64,000 nucleotides of DNA from Paraphysomonas bandaiensis (lineage: Eukaryota; Chrysophyceae). The notes under the pieces are model-generated. The model was not told the DNA's origin. It was given only the letters and a program-made list of their open reading frames with translations, and made no database searches. The stretch's first letter is position 1; each line of letters starts with the position of its first letter. Shown piece after piece: positions 12,891-24,950 of this stretch. A program made the position numbers and the translations under genes. The stretch covers positions 1-64,000 of the forward strand of contig CBFFRP010000287.1 in assembly GCA_965644295.1 (NCBI GenBank). Direction: 5' to 3'.

Positions 12891-13760
12891 GTAAAGTTAC
12901 AAATCGTATACTAGATCACTTGCGCTTCAAGTCCATACTCATCTATCAGTGCAATCATACAATTGTAACTAAACTAATATTACACACTTCAACATTACAG
13001 ACATGTCATGTATCAACTACAACTTCAATGGAAAAGATTCGGTTTTACATGGACTTCCCATTGTCATTTCACTCTCAACGACAAACGATGCTATGCTCGT
13101 AACAGTAAGGGTGGACAATAAAATCTACCTAACTTTCTGGAAGAAGGGATCAAAAATAGCTGATGTGGCTTCTAACATCGTTGCCTTGGTGACGTATACA
13201 AAGTTGTATTGTAAAACCACCTTGAGCACAATTATTCTTTGCCTAAAGGTGTCAAACCGCAATCACTCTCTCGCCGACTGCTATACTCTCTTTCAGAATC
13301 CCTTCCATATAGCTCCATTCAACACATTATTAGTTAGTTCCGCATGTCTGACGCTGTGTTTTGAGCTGAATCCGAGGTAGTAGTGCTTCTAAAACGATAC
13401 AACACTTGAGCGACGAACACAAAGCATGTTTGATTCTTTATACGTGCTGTGAATGATCTCTCTGGGAATTCTTTTAATTAGAAAGTGGAGATGTATAAAT
13501 TGTATACGTTAGTTGCGATGTATATTTTCCTTCGTGTGATAATGTCATTCCGATTAATTGTTAATTTACAATAAATTGATGTTTTCTATGTTATGCTACT
13601 TTACATATTCCGTAGCAGATGATGCTTTGTATACGATAAATGCCAATACTGGTAGTCTATTTGTAAGTGTGTTTAAATTGAGATCACTCGGTCTATTTAG
13701 CATTTTAGTATACGCTATGCAGTGCATTTTAGATTGGTTATTTCCTCTATGACTTTAGCA
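12891..13760. other. Non-genic stretch with unsupported open frames
   Basis: A 125-codon open frame at 13003-13380 has no recognisable domain, and its end is Leu/Cys/Ser rich. A 64-codon frame at 13558-13752 is hydrophobic by AT composition. I do not call either a gene. Confidence 0.4.
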
Positions 13761-13769
13761 ATTAGCAAT

Positions 13770-14600
13770 GGTCCCACAAAAAAGATACGGATCAAATGTA
13801 TCATTAGTTACATTTATATATTATTCTCTCTTTCGTGAAAATCGATTCGCTAAAGTGTTAATACTTAAATCGTTTGGTCTATTCCGTGATTTGTCACCAT
13901 CAGCAACAGATAAAAGCTTAGGATATGCATGGTCAATAATATATTGGCTATTGCTACCACTGATTTCTCCTTCACCAACTATTAATTTATCTGCTTTGCT
14001 TAGCTATATCTACCAGTGCTGTGATCACTTTATGAGCTCTACTGGAATTGGTCGACAACTTCTTCCACTACAACGTTCAACCAATTAAACTACTGGTATC
14101 ACCAAACCACTATATGTTCCATGATTGACTTCTCCTACAAGGCTTAATTTTCTTGAAGTGTCTACATATAGTTTTATAGCCATATTGGGCTTTTTCCTTC
14201 CTTTGATTTCATAATTCTCCTCCGTTTCTTACAACCCACATATTGTTTGTATGTCGCAATGGAGGCAGCTAGTGCCATATTAACGTCTTCTGGCCATGGG
14301 TACCCAACTTGTTTCATCTGAGTTACTCATGCTGATACCACCAGCTCAGAGCACTCTTATAGCTATGGAGAGCTTTAGCACTCACTGTTGCTTTATCCTT
14401 GCCTGGATTCATGGCATCAGTAGTAATGTATGCACCACCAGCACCGATACCAGCTTCTTCCTCAATTTCTTCTCCGTTTATCAGTGGAGTTGGTATTTTC
14501 AGATCGCTTTCTCCACTATGCTACTATGTTTCGGTAGATCTTCATCAATTGTTACCTTGATATCGCCGCAAAGAGAATTTTTGGTACACTTTTTTGAATA
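13770..14600 (-). pseudogene. Decayed gene, possibly a Crypton-like tyrosine recombinase
   Basis: Minus-strand pieces in several frames resemble the N-terminal part of algal tyrosine recombinases: SYKSALSWWYQHE near 14350, then VGYPWPEDVNMALAASIATY and a Lys/Arg run with IMKSKEGKSP near 14180-14290, then DHAYPKLLSVADGDKSRNRP near 13900. Stops and frameshifts separate them. The catalytic R-H-R-Y region is not visible. Family assignment rests on pattern memory only. The plus-strand 163-codon frame at 14296-14787 is taken as its antisense shadow. Confidence 0.35.
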
Positions 14601-14799
14601 TGCAACTGCAAGGTATATATATCTTCGGCATCCCGGTGTGCTTCATTGTCGCACCATTGCTATCTATTACCAAATATTGTCGTCTCTATTTCATAACCCG
14701 GTCATTATTTACATTTTGAGAGGTACTGTTTCTTTGTACAGTCGATTACATTCCTTCCAGTTTTACGATAATCTATATGACAAGTAGTTTGGCTATCGT

Positions 14800-15160
14800 A
14801 TTACGGATCCAGCAGCGCAACTGGGCAGCAGGATATTCAGTGAAGACAAAACGGCAAAAGACATTTTTGCAATGTCTTTCTGGAGCATGAAAAGCAGGAA
14901 TTATAGGGCTTTTACTGTTTTATTCAGTCGAAACCATGCAATTTTTTTTACATATTTTTCTACTTCAAACAAAAAATTAAATGTCAGGATTTTTCTAAAA
15001 AACGGTCGAAATATGTAAAATTGTGTAAATTACGTATGAAAATAATTTTTTCCTATAATAGATCGGGGGGTTTAGGATATATACTGTGTCGATGGTTGGG
15101 TGACTGTATAGTACGTATGGTATAGTGGTATATATGGTTCTACAACTTAGTAAGCAATAT
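14800..15160. other. AT-rich intergenic stretch, no gene seen
   Basis: Contains poly-T runs and a short hairpin agacatttttgcaatgtct near 14859-14877. No coding signal on either strand beyond a short compositional frame. Confidence 0.5.
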
Positions 15161-15164
15161 CTGG

Positions 15165-15460
15165 TAAAATAGAGGCAGTTCCAATTACAGTCCATCGACA
15201 GTTCATATGACGGTTTATGCAATAGTTTAGATGGTAGTGCACGCAATAGTTAGTCGGCATTTCGTATGACAGTTCATCGGCAGTTCATATGAGAGTGCAT
15301 GCAACAGTTCAGATGACAGTGCACACTGTTACTCCGCATTTCGTATGACAGTGGATGCAAAATCATTCAGATGACATTTTATACCACGATTCATATGAAA
15401 GTGTATGGAACAGTTTAGATGACAGTGTGTCACATGTACTACTTTTTATAAGACAGTTAA
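15165..15460. repeat. Degenerate minisatellite, ~25-bp and ~50-bp periods
   Basis: Imperfect alternation of cagttcatatgacagt, gcatgcaacagttcagatgacagt and cggcatttcgtatgacagt words over ~300 bp. Unit order is irregular, so this is an old array. Confidence 0.8.
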
Positions 15461-15552
15461 AAAGTAAAAGTAATGGTATAGTTCGGCAGTTCAAAGTAAA
15501 TTATTACTATATGGAGCGAAGCATACCTCCTATAAAAAACCAAATATATTAA

Positions 15553-16997
15553 CACGTAACTAATAACTATATTACACATGGGGTAATAGAGATATCCCAC
15601 CACACACAACTAACCACGCGAATTACACTTCCACTCCCAGCATTTCCGAAGCTTGTTGCCAAGAAAAAGTCTGGGGTGTTTCGTCATCCTACATTTACAT
15701 ATCACCCACTGTCTTCTTCTGGGCAATATATTATACCATATTTATCACATATAAAAGGTATAGTATGTAATACATAGAATCATACATTACTATATTATAA
15801 TACATACATCATGCCACAACTAATACGCACCTCTTTTCGTAGTTCATAGAGCGGGAACTCTGTGAGTACTCCCCAGTTGTGAGTAGTGATGATATTATCT
15901 GTAAGTTAGTGATGCAAAATACTTACATGCATGCATACATATATATTTTACATACATTATTTAACTGGTTATATACATTCTATAAGGCTTAACATATAGG
16001 ACTAATCACACAAAAGAAGCTATATATGATCATCATACAATTCAATGATACATACATTGCATGTCTTCTGTGGATGACTTCGATTGGGGTGACTTCTTCG
16101 ATAAATTCCTCTCCACAGTATATCCACAGCTGAAATATCATACTTGTAATCTATAAATATGACACCCTCAGTCGTATTCATCGTCCTGTACATACAGACT
16201 GATGTTAATCCTATGAGACATTTAATGGAACATACATATATAATACATACATATAGTGTGTATATTCCCTAACCCATATATATATTATACATAGCCACAC
16301 TGATAGCTCTAGTGGCTTAAGCTCTGTATTCACCTTATTCCGCCATCCTATGTGTCGTACCACATAAAAGAGGGCAATGAGGGCGCTCTTAGCCTTTCTG
16401 TGTGTACCTCGTTATTGATCTTGTATTGTTGTCTCTGAGATCATAGGGAGGAACAACTCGCCTTGTATATGATCCATACACACAACTCCGTCGAAATACG
16501 TCTACGGAAGAGCTGAGATCATTGTTTTACTGATGACATGGGCCTTCTATTGATGCGTGTAATCTATTACAGTAGTACGAATAATGTCATGCATGCATCA
16601 AACAACCAGCTAGAATACATACCGCTGTATTATGTAATACATACCATTATACATGTATAACCTCATACATATACCGGTATATACGGTATACATATATGAG
16701 ATTCACTGTATTTTATACATGTATTGACTATACATTTCCCAAAAACCTGCCTTTCTAAAATATACATACATACAGTACATGCCGTTTATGAGCGACTTGA
16801 TAAAATCACCGCAAAACTTAACTAACTTGCAGAAGTATTTAAGAAAATTTACACACTGCAGTGGTGATATTTATATTACAATGCTACTCTGATACTCCTG
16901 GGATTACGTATACGTGCTGCAGAGTGACTTTCTGTTCGATCTTTTTGCAGAGGTTTCGTGCTGAAAGTAATTTAAAGCACATTGCAGAATTGCAGTC
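15553..16997. other. AT-rich intergenic stretch upstream of the glycosyltransferase
   Basis: Dominated by cata/tata microsatellite-like sequence, with no open frame above 60 codons. The last ~130 bp before 16998 should hold the promoter; gtgctgcagagtga near 16914 is its only structured word. Confidence 0.5.
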
Positions 16998-19900
16998 ATG
17001 CGAGCTTCAAAGCCACAATTTTCGAAAATATGGTGTCTGATTGTTCTTTGGGTACTAGTTATCATATTCTGCTTGGTTTATATGTTTCAGTTCATCAATG
17101 ATGTTGACTTAGATTCCTCTGCTGATGGATTAATACGTAAATCCATATCTATCGTGCGTGGCAACAGCTCAGGAGGTATATTGAAGTTACGAACAAGGGA
17201 ACCTGTTCGTTTTTCAGATAAAGCTACTGATGACAGCAGAAACGTAAACTCCAAAACAACTCCGAGCAGCAAAAGCAGTATTTTACCTCCGAACTTGAGT
17301 ACCATTGTCCAATTGTCCTCAAAGCCGACTCAGCCATTCCGACAACCCATAAAATTGACTGCGAAACCCACAGAGCCCCGTACTGTCCTCACCCCACACA
17401 ACGAACCAAAAGTTTCCCCTAAAGAGTCCATTACTTTGAAACGAACGGGACAAATGTGGAAAATGAATATCACTGCTCAGCGAGAATATTTACAGAGGAT
17501 TCACGAGAACGACCCCGAACCGGGCCTGAAAAGCGCACAGGATTTTATTTCCTATGCCCAAGAAGCACTTAATAATGGTCAAGATCCTGACATTACAGCC
17601 AGTGCTGATGTTCCTAGTTCACGGCGTGAGTCCTTCTGGGCCACACCGGCGGAGTATATATCTGCTATCGAACAAGCTAAAGTAGGAAATACAGTAAAAT
17701 ATAGGATAGCTGGAGAAGACACCAGCTTGCCGTACGGTTATCCGGAAGAGAGTATTTTTATTCTCACGGCATCTTACAGAGATCCAGAGGCAGCTTCTAC
17801 AATAGCCAGGGCGTATGCTAGGTATGCACAGTGTGTTCGAGCTGATATACTATATACGTCACCGTATGGTGCCTTACCCAGAAATATATCAATGGTCTCT
17901 ATGATATGTGTAACATAGTACCATATACCATAATGTATAGTACTAAGTACGAGTGTCAAATTCACGGCTGCAGTTAAATTCACCCTCTGTGTAGAGCTGC
18001 TCACCCAGAACGTATTTTTTTTGGTATCCATGCACAGAATGAAGGGGGAGATCTAGAACCAGGTACCTACGGTAGTTACGCATATTACACCAAAATCAAA
18101 TATGTAGTATTACCAGTCTTTGTCGCAGCTTGCTGTGTGGTGTGTTCGTATGTATAAATGATAAGGAAAGTGGACGAAGTAGGAATGTATATGATCGTTC
18201 TTCGTATCTATCTCTCTGCGTAGTGTGCCAACTACTAGTCGATTTGTTGTACGCACCGGTTGTAACTATACAGTATATGTCAGAAAGAGATCCTATTGGT
18301 GGAATGAAGCATATAGGGGTACCTTGCCCGAGCCACCCTGTATGTAAACGGTAATCTCCATTCCTTGTATGTTTCGTCATTTCTCAACATACCTTGATTG
18401 CAAGTTTTCACTGAACTGATGTAATGTGTCTGCGTGATGAATACAAAGATCGTATTGGGTGTTACTGCAGTACAAAGGGTTATAACTCCACGTTATATAT
18501 TAATTCGTTCTTAAATCTGGTCGTGTATTACCGTCAATAGTTCTGCTTTTGCATAGTGATATCATATGTTTGAAAACAGGCTCGACCATATACGAGTGTC
18601 CAGAGCCCATTGGTCGAAATCGGAAGGTCCAACGGTTGCCCGTGCCTTGGCTGAAAGGCAAGTTGTTTGTTGTATCTTGAGGTTAACTGTACAACTATCT
18701 TCACTTCGTCTCCTTTATCTGTACTAGTATAATTGGTAGTTGTATGGTTTCATACTATTTTTCCGTTTACAGACTATATCAAAATGAAACCTATGTATTG
18801 GGAATTGACTCGCACTGCCACTTTCTGAGAGGTTGGGATAATGTTGTGATCGACATGTTCAAGCGAATCGGGAACGATTTAGCTATAATTACTTCTTACC
18901 CACCATCATACGAAGCGGTAGGTACATCCTTACCACAACTTATTGCGATTAATATTTGTTCTGTCGTTTGAATTATTATTGGATAGGAGCTTCAATTAGG
19001 CTATGGGGCAGAAAAATATGATGTCAACCCCACTCCACGGTACCAGAAAGGTTTGTCCAATGTTGCAGCAAACCGATATGTGTGGACATAATAAGTGGTG
19101 TTGTGTGTGCCGTGTTGCAGCACTATTGAATATATCGATTTTAAAGCACAAGATTTTAATTACTTGTATTTAGCAATTTGCCGAACTAGGAGAATGAATA
19201 TTCATACAACTGTCACGTTTAAGGTACTCTCCGTGTCAATATAGATATATACTCATCGCGGCTTCCTTCTCATTCAGCATGACATGAACCAAATGCCTCG
19301 TCCTCTACACGGTCCAGTCCGGGTTGCCTTTTTCGCAGCTGGATTTTCTTTTTCTCGAGGTCATCGCATTTTACGAGTGCCCTACGATTATCATACTCCT
19401 TATATATTTGATGGAGAAGAAACTTCGATGGGAGTTCGGGCATGGACGTGGGGTTATGACTTATACCATCCTGACAGAGATGTGATATCTCACCTGTATA
19501 TTCCATCTCATTCCAAACTGCGTCCAGTATTTTGGGATAGTCCGAATTGGAATATTCAATGGCCCACGCAGTTCGGATCTCTGATGAGGCTCCAAAAGCA
19601 GTTGCGTATATATTCCAAACTTCAAGGTTCCGTTAAAAGTGGGCCACATATCGAAGATCAATTAGATTTAGGTAGCTCTCAAATCGATTTAGTGTGCATG
19701 ATGTATCATATCACTGTTGCAATGTTGTAAGATACTTTTGTGTTAAATATTTATTGTCTAGATGAGTTTGAAAAGCACGATGTTGGACCCCGAAGAAATG
19801 TGGATCGGTATTGGCAATGGGCTGGAATTGATTTGCAAAATAATTGGGGGCAATCCTGTACTAAACCAGGTAGAAGATTTTATATGTATCGTATACATAC

Positions 19901-20274
19901 ATAATTAGAATTGTTAGAAATCTATTTGATGTTTGTGAATATAGTTAGTATCATTAAATTAATTTGCGTCTAGGAAACCCATCCGTGACTGGTAGGGAGT
20001 ACTGTTATTCGGCCAACTTATGCTCCAAGTACTCTTCTGGCGGGATGCCTTACGTACCATGGGCTCCTGGTACTGAAGGTATTACCCAGCGTATCGCGTG
20101 ATGCATTATCGTTATCATATATTGAGTAAACGCGACATAATAGGATTCATATAACGTGTTTGCGACGCTTTGTTGTCAAAATTATCATCGTATCACTTTT
20201 ATTACTCACCGTTCATTGTAGATATGTTTCCTCCAATGATTCGCAACTCTAAGTACCCCCCACGATTTAGTTAG
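16998..20274 (+). CDS. GT60-family GlcNAc transferase, type II Golgi membrane protein
   Basis: Predicted to transfer GlcNAc from UDP-GlcNAc to hydroxyproline-type acceptors; the founding member modifies Skp1 in Dictyostelium. Exons: 16998-17821, 17995-18062, 18580-18657, 18773-18917, 18987-19050, 19174-19223, 19278-19671, 19762-19869, 19974-20078 and 20222-20274. A 10-nt exon at 18449-18458 would fix the one phase gap (about 632 aa); this is speculative. A short cytosolic tail, a membrane segment (~11-33) and a Ser/Thr/Pro stem precede the catalytic domain. That domain has IFILTASYRDPEA, FFGIHAQNEGG, SEGPTVARALAER, the metal-site GIDSHCHFLRGWD, TSYPPSYEA, AAGFSFSRGHR and AGIDLQNNWG. Unlike cytosolic Skp1 enzymes it is membrane-anchored, so the substrate is probably a secretory protein. 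The intron after 18657 begins GCAAGT. Confidence 0.88.
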
Positions 20275-20560
20275 ATGTAAGTCATGTATAGGCGAACATT
20301 TTCATTTGTGGGATATATTTCTGGAACAGCAGTTCATTTGTTGTTATAGAGAATAGAATATGTGAATACCTTACACTGCTATGGAAGTGCTAGTAGTCTT
20401 GGATAATGGCCAGAGTCTTATAAGATCTAACTTTTTGCGGTGTGTCAGTTGTTAGAGACGATAGTACTCATTAATTCGATATTTTCTTACTATAGACGTA
20501 TCGTTATTATTGCTCTACTCACACGGAAGGAAGTATGCCTCCCCAACGAAATCACACAGT
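20275..20560. other. Intergenic, no gene seen
   Basis: AT-rich 3' flank of the glycosyltransferase with no coding signal. Confidence 0.5.
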
Positions 20561-20648
20561 TGTAAACAGTTTTTGCTAATTTGTTTATTTAAGAGCCGTA
20601 TAATAATGTTAATACGTCAATAGTACTGTTGAGTACTGCGATATTGAG
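20561..20648 (+). repeat. Dispersed ~500-bp repeat, left half of copy C
   Basis: The aatgttaatac...gatattgag stretch aligns with gcagaatgttaatatacc...caggatattgag of the 34-kb and 54-kb copies. The right half resumes at 24951, on the other side of the Copia element. Confidence 0.6.
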
Positions 20649-20765
20649 TGTTGAGTTCTGCAATATGATGTGATATATATTGTGCAATTGAAGTGAGTTA
20701 ACAGTGTGCAATAGGTAAAGTCAACTCATAGGTGTAACGGGTGATTATAGTTACAAAGGAATTAA
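20649..20765 (+). repeat. Inverted LTR end fragment
   Basis: Starts tgttgagttctgcaatatg, the reverse complement of the LTR end at 21000-21117. It joins the forward LTR through a palindrome, gttacaaaggaat / attcctttgtaac, at about 20747-20777. Confidence 0.88.
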
Positions 20766-20772
20766 ATTCCTT

Positions 20773-21117
20773 TGTAACACAATGGACATTTCACTGAAGT
20801 TAACTTTGCTCTACACGTAAACCGTAACCTTGCTGTTGAACACAATGCACTTTCAAGTAAGAAATTATAATTATTATTCTGAACACTTCACTACATATTC
20901 GTGTAACATATGTTGAAACATCTGTTCCCAGCAACACCTGTTTATCATATGTTCATCAGTCAGTTCTATATCTTGTATAGTCACACATCAGTAACTGAAT
21001 TTAATTCCTTTGTAACTATAATCACCCGTTACACCTATGAGTTGACTTTACCTATTGCACACTGTTAACTCACTTCAATTGCACAATATATATCACATCA
21101 TATTGCAGAACTCAACA
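20773..21117 (-). repeat. Copia 1 LTR (left, 3' LTR of the element)
   Basis: Nearly identical to 24607-24950 from acaatggacatttcac to gcagaactcaaca. Its first few bases differ (tgtaacac against tgttaac), so the outer boundary is rearranged. Confidence 0.92.
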
Positions 21118-21126
21118 CTCCCACTC
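21118..21126 (-). other. Polypurine tract of Copia 1
   Basis: On the minus strand the purine-rich gagtgggag lies directly before the 3' LTR start tgttgag. It would prime plus-strand DNA synthesis. Confidence 0.75.
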
Positions 21127-21261
21127 AATTGGATGTAGTTAACCATTCTAAAATATGTGAAGAACATTGCTATCGGATACGCAACCACCGAACCTCATAG
21201 GACACTGGTGGACGTATGACTCCGCTGGTATAGCTAGCTCCCACCATTCAGTAACACCTAA

Positions 21262-22500
21262 CTAGGTACGACGAGCTCTCTTTACCTTGGGTACCTCTGC
21301 GATAATTTGTTCAGTAGTCTTAAATTTTTCCCCAAGATTTCGCTCCCTCTGTTCAATGAATATTGGACCTCTCAAAGCCTTGGTATATATATCAGCCATC
21401 TGTTGTCGACTGCTCACATGAATTAATTTCGCTGTATTAAACTGTTCGGGATCCACATGCTCTCTAATCATATGATACTTAATCTCAATATGTTTCGATC
21501 GTTGATGTTGCACTGGATTTTCCGATATATCCTGAGCACTTTGACTATCCAGGAATAATGGTGTGGGCTCGTCAATTTTCAATCCTACTTCACCAGTCAC
21601 CCCCCGAGACCATATCATTTCCTGTAATCCATTATATAAGCATTGATACTCTGCTTGCATAGTCGATGTAGCTACAGTAGACTGAAGTTTGGAACCCCAC
21701 GATAGTGGTCCACCAGCTCCAAACATAACATAACCTGAAGTTGATCTCCTCGTCAACGGATCGCCTGCCCAGTCAGCATCAGTGAACATATGAAGATCAA
21801 AATCTCTCCCTCTATAATGAATGCCTTTATCTGTAGTACCTCGTACATACTGCATTAAATACATCAGGAGCTTACATACAGTGATATTAACTTTCGTTGA
21901 GAATCGTGACAATACTCCCACTGCATATGAGATATCCGGCCTTGTATTCATAGATAAATAGAGTAACGCTCCTAGGAGTGGACGATAGGGAAAATTATCA
22001 ACTAACTTCTGCTCCTCAGCTGAATGCACATGTTCCACTCCCACTTTGACATCACTAGGTAGTGGGTATAGCCGCGTCTTGTCCCTTGCACCCAGAAAAT
22101 CCACATACTTCACCAATATCTTTTTGATGAACACTGTCTGGTCAAATTTGAGACAATTCGGAGTTCTCGTCACTCTCACGTTCAAAAAAAACTGGCCACT
22201 CTCATTCATATCTGTAATATCAAACCTTTCACATACTCGTCGCTTAATTTCCAAAATAATATTCGTATCTCGACATGCTCTCAGCATATTATCATCATGA
22301 CTGTGGTGAGCTTCGAAGACCATATAAACTTTTCTTCAGTTTAAAGCAATATCCTGGTGGCAATTTGAAATCTGCTGGTGTTGCATACTTATACACACAT
22401 CTCCTTTTATATCTGCATATACAAGAATGCATTAGATACGTCGAGTTGATGCACCACCATATTCATAACAAACGCGATAGCTAATAGCAATCTTACTGTT
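21262..22500 (-). pseudogene. Copia 1 reverse transcriptase and RNase H remnant
   Basis: The 353-codon frame 22323-21262 has the end of the RT domain and a full RNase H: FPYRPLLGALLYLSMNTRPD, the first RNase H Asp in FTDADWAGDPLTRRS, the Glu in STMQAEYQCLY, the Asp in LFLDSQSA, and KHIEIKYHMIREHV. Upstream in other frames are HQLDVSNAFLY and YGLRSSP, separated by frameshifts. One is an extra TA in gcatatac at 22415-22422. The YVDD segment is not intact. Confidence 0.9.
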
Positions 22501-22647
22501 ACCGCTTTTACCACTGGAGTATAATTGTTGGCTCTACCAACCTCATGGCCTCCGCATCCAAGTACCACAAGTCTTGCTTTCTATCGTGGAATCGCACCCT
22601 CCTTGTTGCGTTTCAAAGCAAAGACATACTCAGGATTCCAATTGCAG

Positions 22648-22810
22648 TGACACTGGGGTAGGGATGATGGGCTTAACTTCCATTACTTCCCTTCGTTCCA
22701 GTCTGTCACGCTCAGCCTGTCTTGCTGTCAATGGAGTGACACTGGGGTAGGTATGGGCTTAACTTCCATTACTTCCCTTCGTTCCAGTTCGTCACATTCA
22801 GCCTGGCTGA
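22648..22810. repeat. Tandem duplication inside Copia 1 (~88 bp, two copies)
   Basis: gtgacactggggtagg ... cttcgttccagt ... gtcac ... tcagcctg occurs at 22648-22735 and again at 22736-22810 with small differences. It lies between the integrase and RT remnants and adds to the coding damage. Confidence 0.8.
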
Positions 22811-23626
22811 ACTCCATTGCTTCCGTTCCGGCAACTCCAAGGATTCGGAATATGTCTGAGGCACCTTAGGTCCCGCTGACGAGCACCAGATGGAATCTGC
22901 CTCCTCTAGTAGGCTGCACTCCACTTCGTCACACGAAGGTAATACGTGCTTCTCCCCTACTACTGACACATTCGTCACCACCCTTGGAGCCCTTGTGCGC
23001 CTGCCCCTAGTTGAGCGATCTGATGGAGCTTCCTCTCCCGGAGCACTTACGAAGTCAGAAGGGGATGGAACCGTCCCAGTCAACTGCTGTAATAAATGTC
23101 CGCTGGTCCCGTCGTCACGAGATCCAGAACTAGCAGATACTCTTGTCACAAGGTCTTCACTCATCCGCGATGATGTGAATAGGAGTCTTAACTTCCAGTT
23201 GCTCCTCACCACCTGACATCAGGGATCTATATCCCACAGTTAGACCTCTTTCCGAATCTATATTCGCGTGGTCTTGTTGTACAGTTGGCCGCCATCTTCA
23301 CATGGGTTTTGTCGATAACACTCCTCCCTGAGGAACCACTGCCACCGTGGCTTAGTCCATTTCTCGGTAGTAATCAGCCGATCTCTAGGGCACTGATACA
23401 TCAAACAGGGCATGAACAGACGTGACTATTGTATCTCCTACTATCAACACTTGATACCCCATCTGCTCGTTGGGAAACCCACAAAATATCCTGTTTGTGC
23501 CTTTTCCTCCCAGTCTTTCCGTCTATCGGCCTTCGGGACTAATACATACGCCTTGCACCCCCATTTCCTCTCAACCAGGATAACTCGGGCACCTTTCCTC
23601 CCAGGAACACACTCATAAGGCAACAT
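22769..23626 (-). pseudogene. Copia 1 integrase C-terminus and linker remnant
   Basis: The frame at 23626-23444 has KAYVLVPKADRRKDWEEKA and TGYFVGF, typical of the end of Copia integrases. The frame at 23212-22769 ends PQTYSESLELPERKQW, the usual start of the RT domain, after a Ser/Arg-rich linker. Stops separate the two. Confidence 0.75.
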
Positions 23627-23877
23627 CCACTAACTTTACTGTCCTCCTTGGCATTTTCCTCCATTACATGATGGCATGATGACGTAATAATAGGCTAATT
23701 CAAAACGTCATAATATTATATAGTGCCTCCCATGGCATTCCTCCATGCTCATCATAGTCTCCAGCCAGCACCTCTCTACCAGTGTTTAACTCTACAATTC
23801 TCGGTACTCTAAGTAGTTCCAATCCACACACCAGTGCCCGCAGCATTCCGCCTGAGACAATATTCTTCACCGCATCT

Positions 23878-24606
23878 TCACATACTTTGATGCCTTCTCT
23901 TTTGCCAGTGTTGAAAGCTTCCTACTCCTTGAGTCTCCATTGCTGACCCCTTCTTCGTCAGAGATATGACTCCTGGCTCTGCTTCATAATATTTCTCTAG
24001 CACTCTATGAACTTTAACAACAATGAATAGCTGCTTTCCGGCACAACTGCCTAGATACACTCGTTGGTCTACTGTTTAAGTCATAAGCACTTCACCATCA
24101 GATTCTATCTTATTGGACTCCCCTCCAGATGAGACATCATCATCTACATATTAGCACCATTCCGCCGATGAACTCTGTCTCTGTCTCTGTTCATGTGTAT
24201 GTTCAGCACTCCTGCTCGTTATCTATGAACAGCTGCACTGCTCTGCTGCTCTGCTCAGTGTAGAAGGCAGTTTTAGTAGAAAATACATTTCAGCCTATCA
24301 ATCTCTATTTCGTCTATATCATTGGCCAATATTTACAAGCTGGTATTTCGCTGTAGTCTTCTCGAGTACTACTCCCAACTCACTCCTAGACCTATCCACC
24401 AGCGTTTGAAGCATATGATTGGACAAAACCTCCTTATTGGGATCATCGTCTGGTAGTCGCCTCCATGTATCGGTTGGCACCCTCCAACACATCTGCGTCA
24501 TGTTCACATGCCTCCCAAATCGTTACAACACACGTGTCGCTTCACTTGTCAAACTTCAGCACCTTGCTGTCCTCCATCGCCTCATCAGAACTACCATCCG
24601 CTACCA
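23878..24606 (-). pseudogene. Copia 1 gag region remnant
   Basis: An ATG overlapping the primer site at 24606 opens a short frame (MVADGSSDEAMEDSKVL), stopped by TGA after about 21 codons. The next frame piece, at 24507-24319, has PTDTWRRLPDDDPNKEVLS. No zinc knuckle is intact. Confidence 0.55.
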
Positions 24607-24950
24607 TGTTAACAATGGACATTTCACTGAAGTTAACTTTGCTCTACACGTAAACCGTAACCTTGCTGTTGAACACAATGCACTTTCAAGTAAGAAATTA
24701 TAATTATTATTCTGAACACTTCACTACATATTCGTGTAACATATGTTGAAACATCTGTTCCCAGCAACACCTGTTTATCATATGTTCATCAGTCAGTTCT
24801 ATATCTTGTATAGTCACACATCAGTAACTGAATTTAATTCCTTTGTAACTATAATCACCCGTTACACCTATGAGTTGACTTTACCTATTGCACACTGTTA
24901 ACTCACTTCAATTGCACAATATATATCACATCATATTGCAGAACTCAACA
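24607..24950 (-). repeat. Copia 1 LTR (right, 5' LTR of the element)
   Basis: 344 bp, tgttaac...aactcaaca on the plus strand, TG...CA ended. Followed by target duplicate ttgag. Confidence 0.93.

Larger units (their letters stand above)
20649..24950 (-). mobile_element. Copia LTR retrotransposon 1, decayed, with an inverted LTR piece
   Basis: LTRs at about 20773-21117 and 24607-24950 flank a minus-strand internal region. Just inside the right LTR is a primer site tggtagcggatgg (minus strand), Ty1-like for initiator tRNA-Met. Just inside the left LTR is a purine tract gagtgggag. A ~117-bp inverted copy of the LTR end precedes the left LTR. The 5-bp repeat ttgag (20644-20648 and 24951-24955) flanks the whole composite, so the inverted piece came in with the element. 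Gag and pol are broken by frameshifts and deletion. Confidence 0.9.

Noticed and set aside
14296-14787. 163-codon plus-strand open frame
   Set aside because: Ser/Phe/Tyr/Leu-rich by composition with no domain; the opposite strand reads more like a decayed recombinase.
17774-18380. Minus-strand frames overlapping the glycosyltransferase introns
   Set aside because: They overlap exons that are strongly supported on the plus strand and show no family resemblance.
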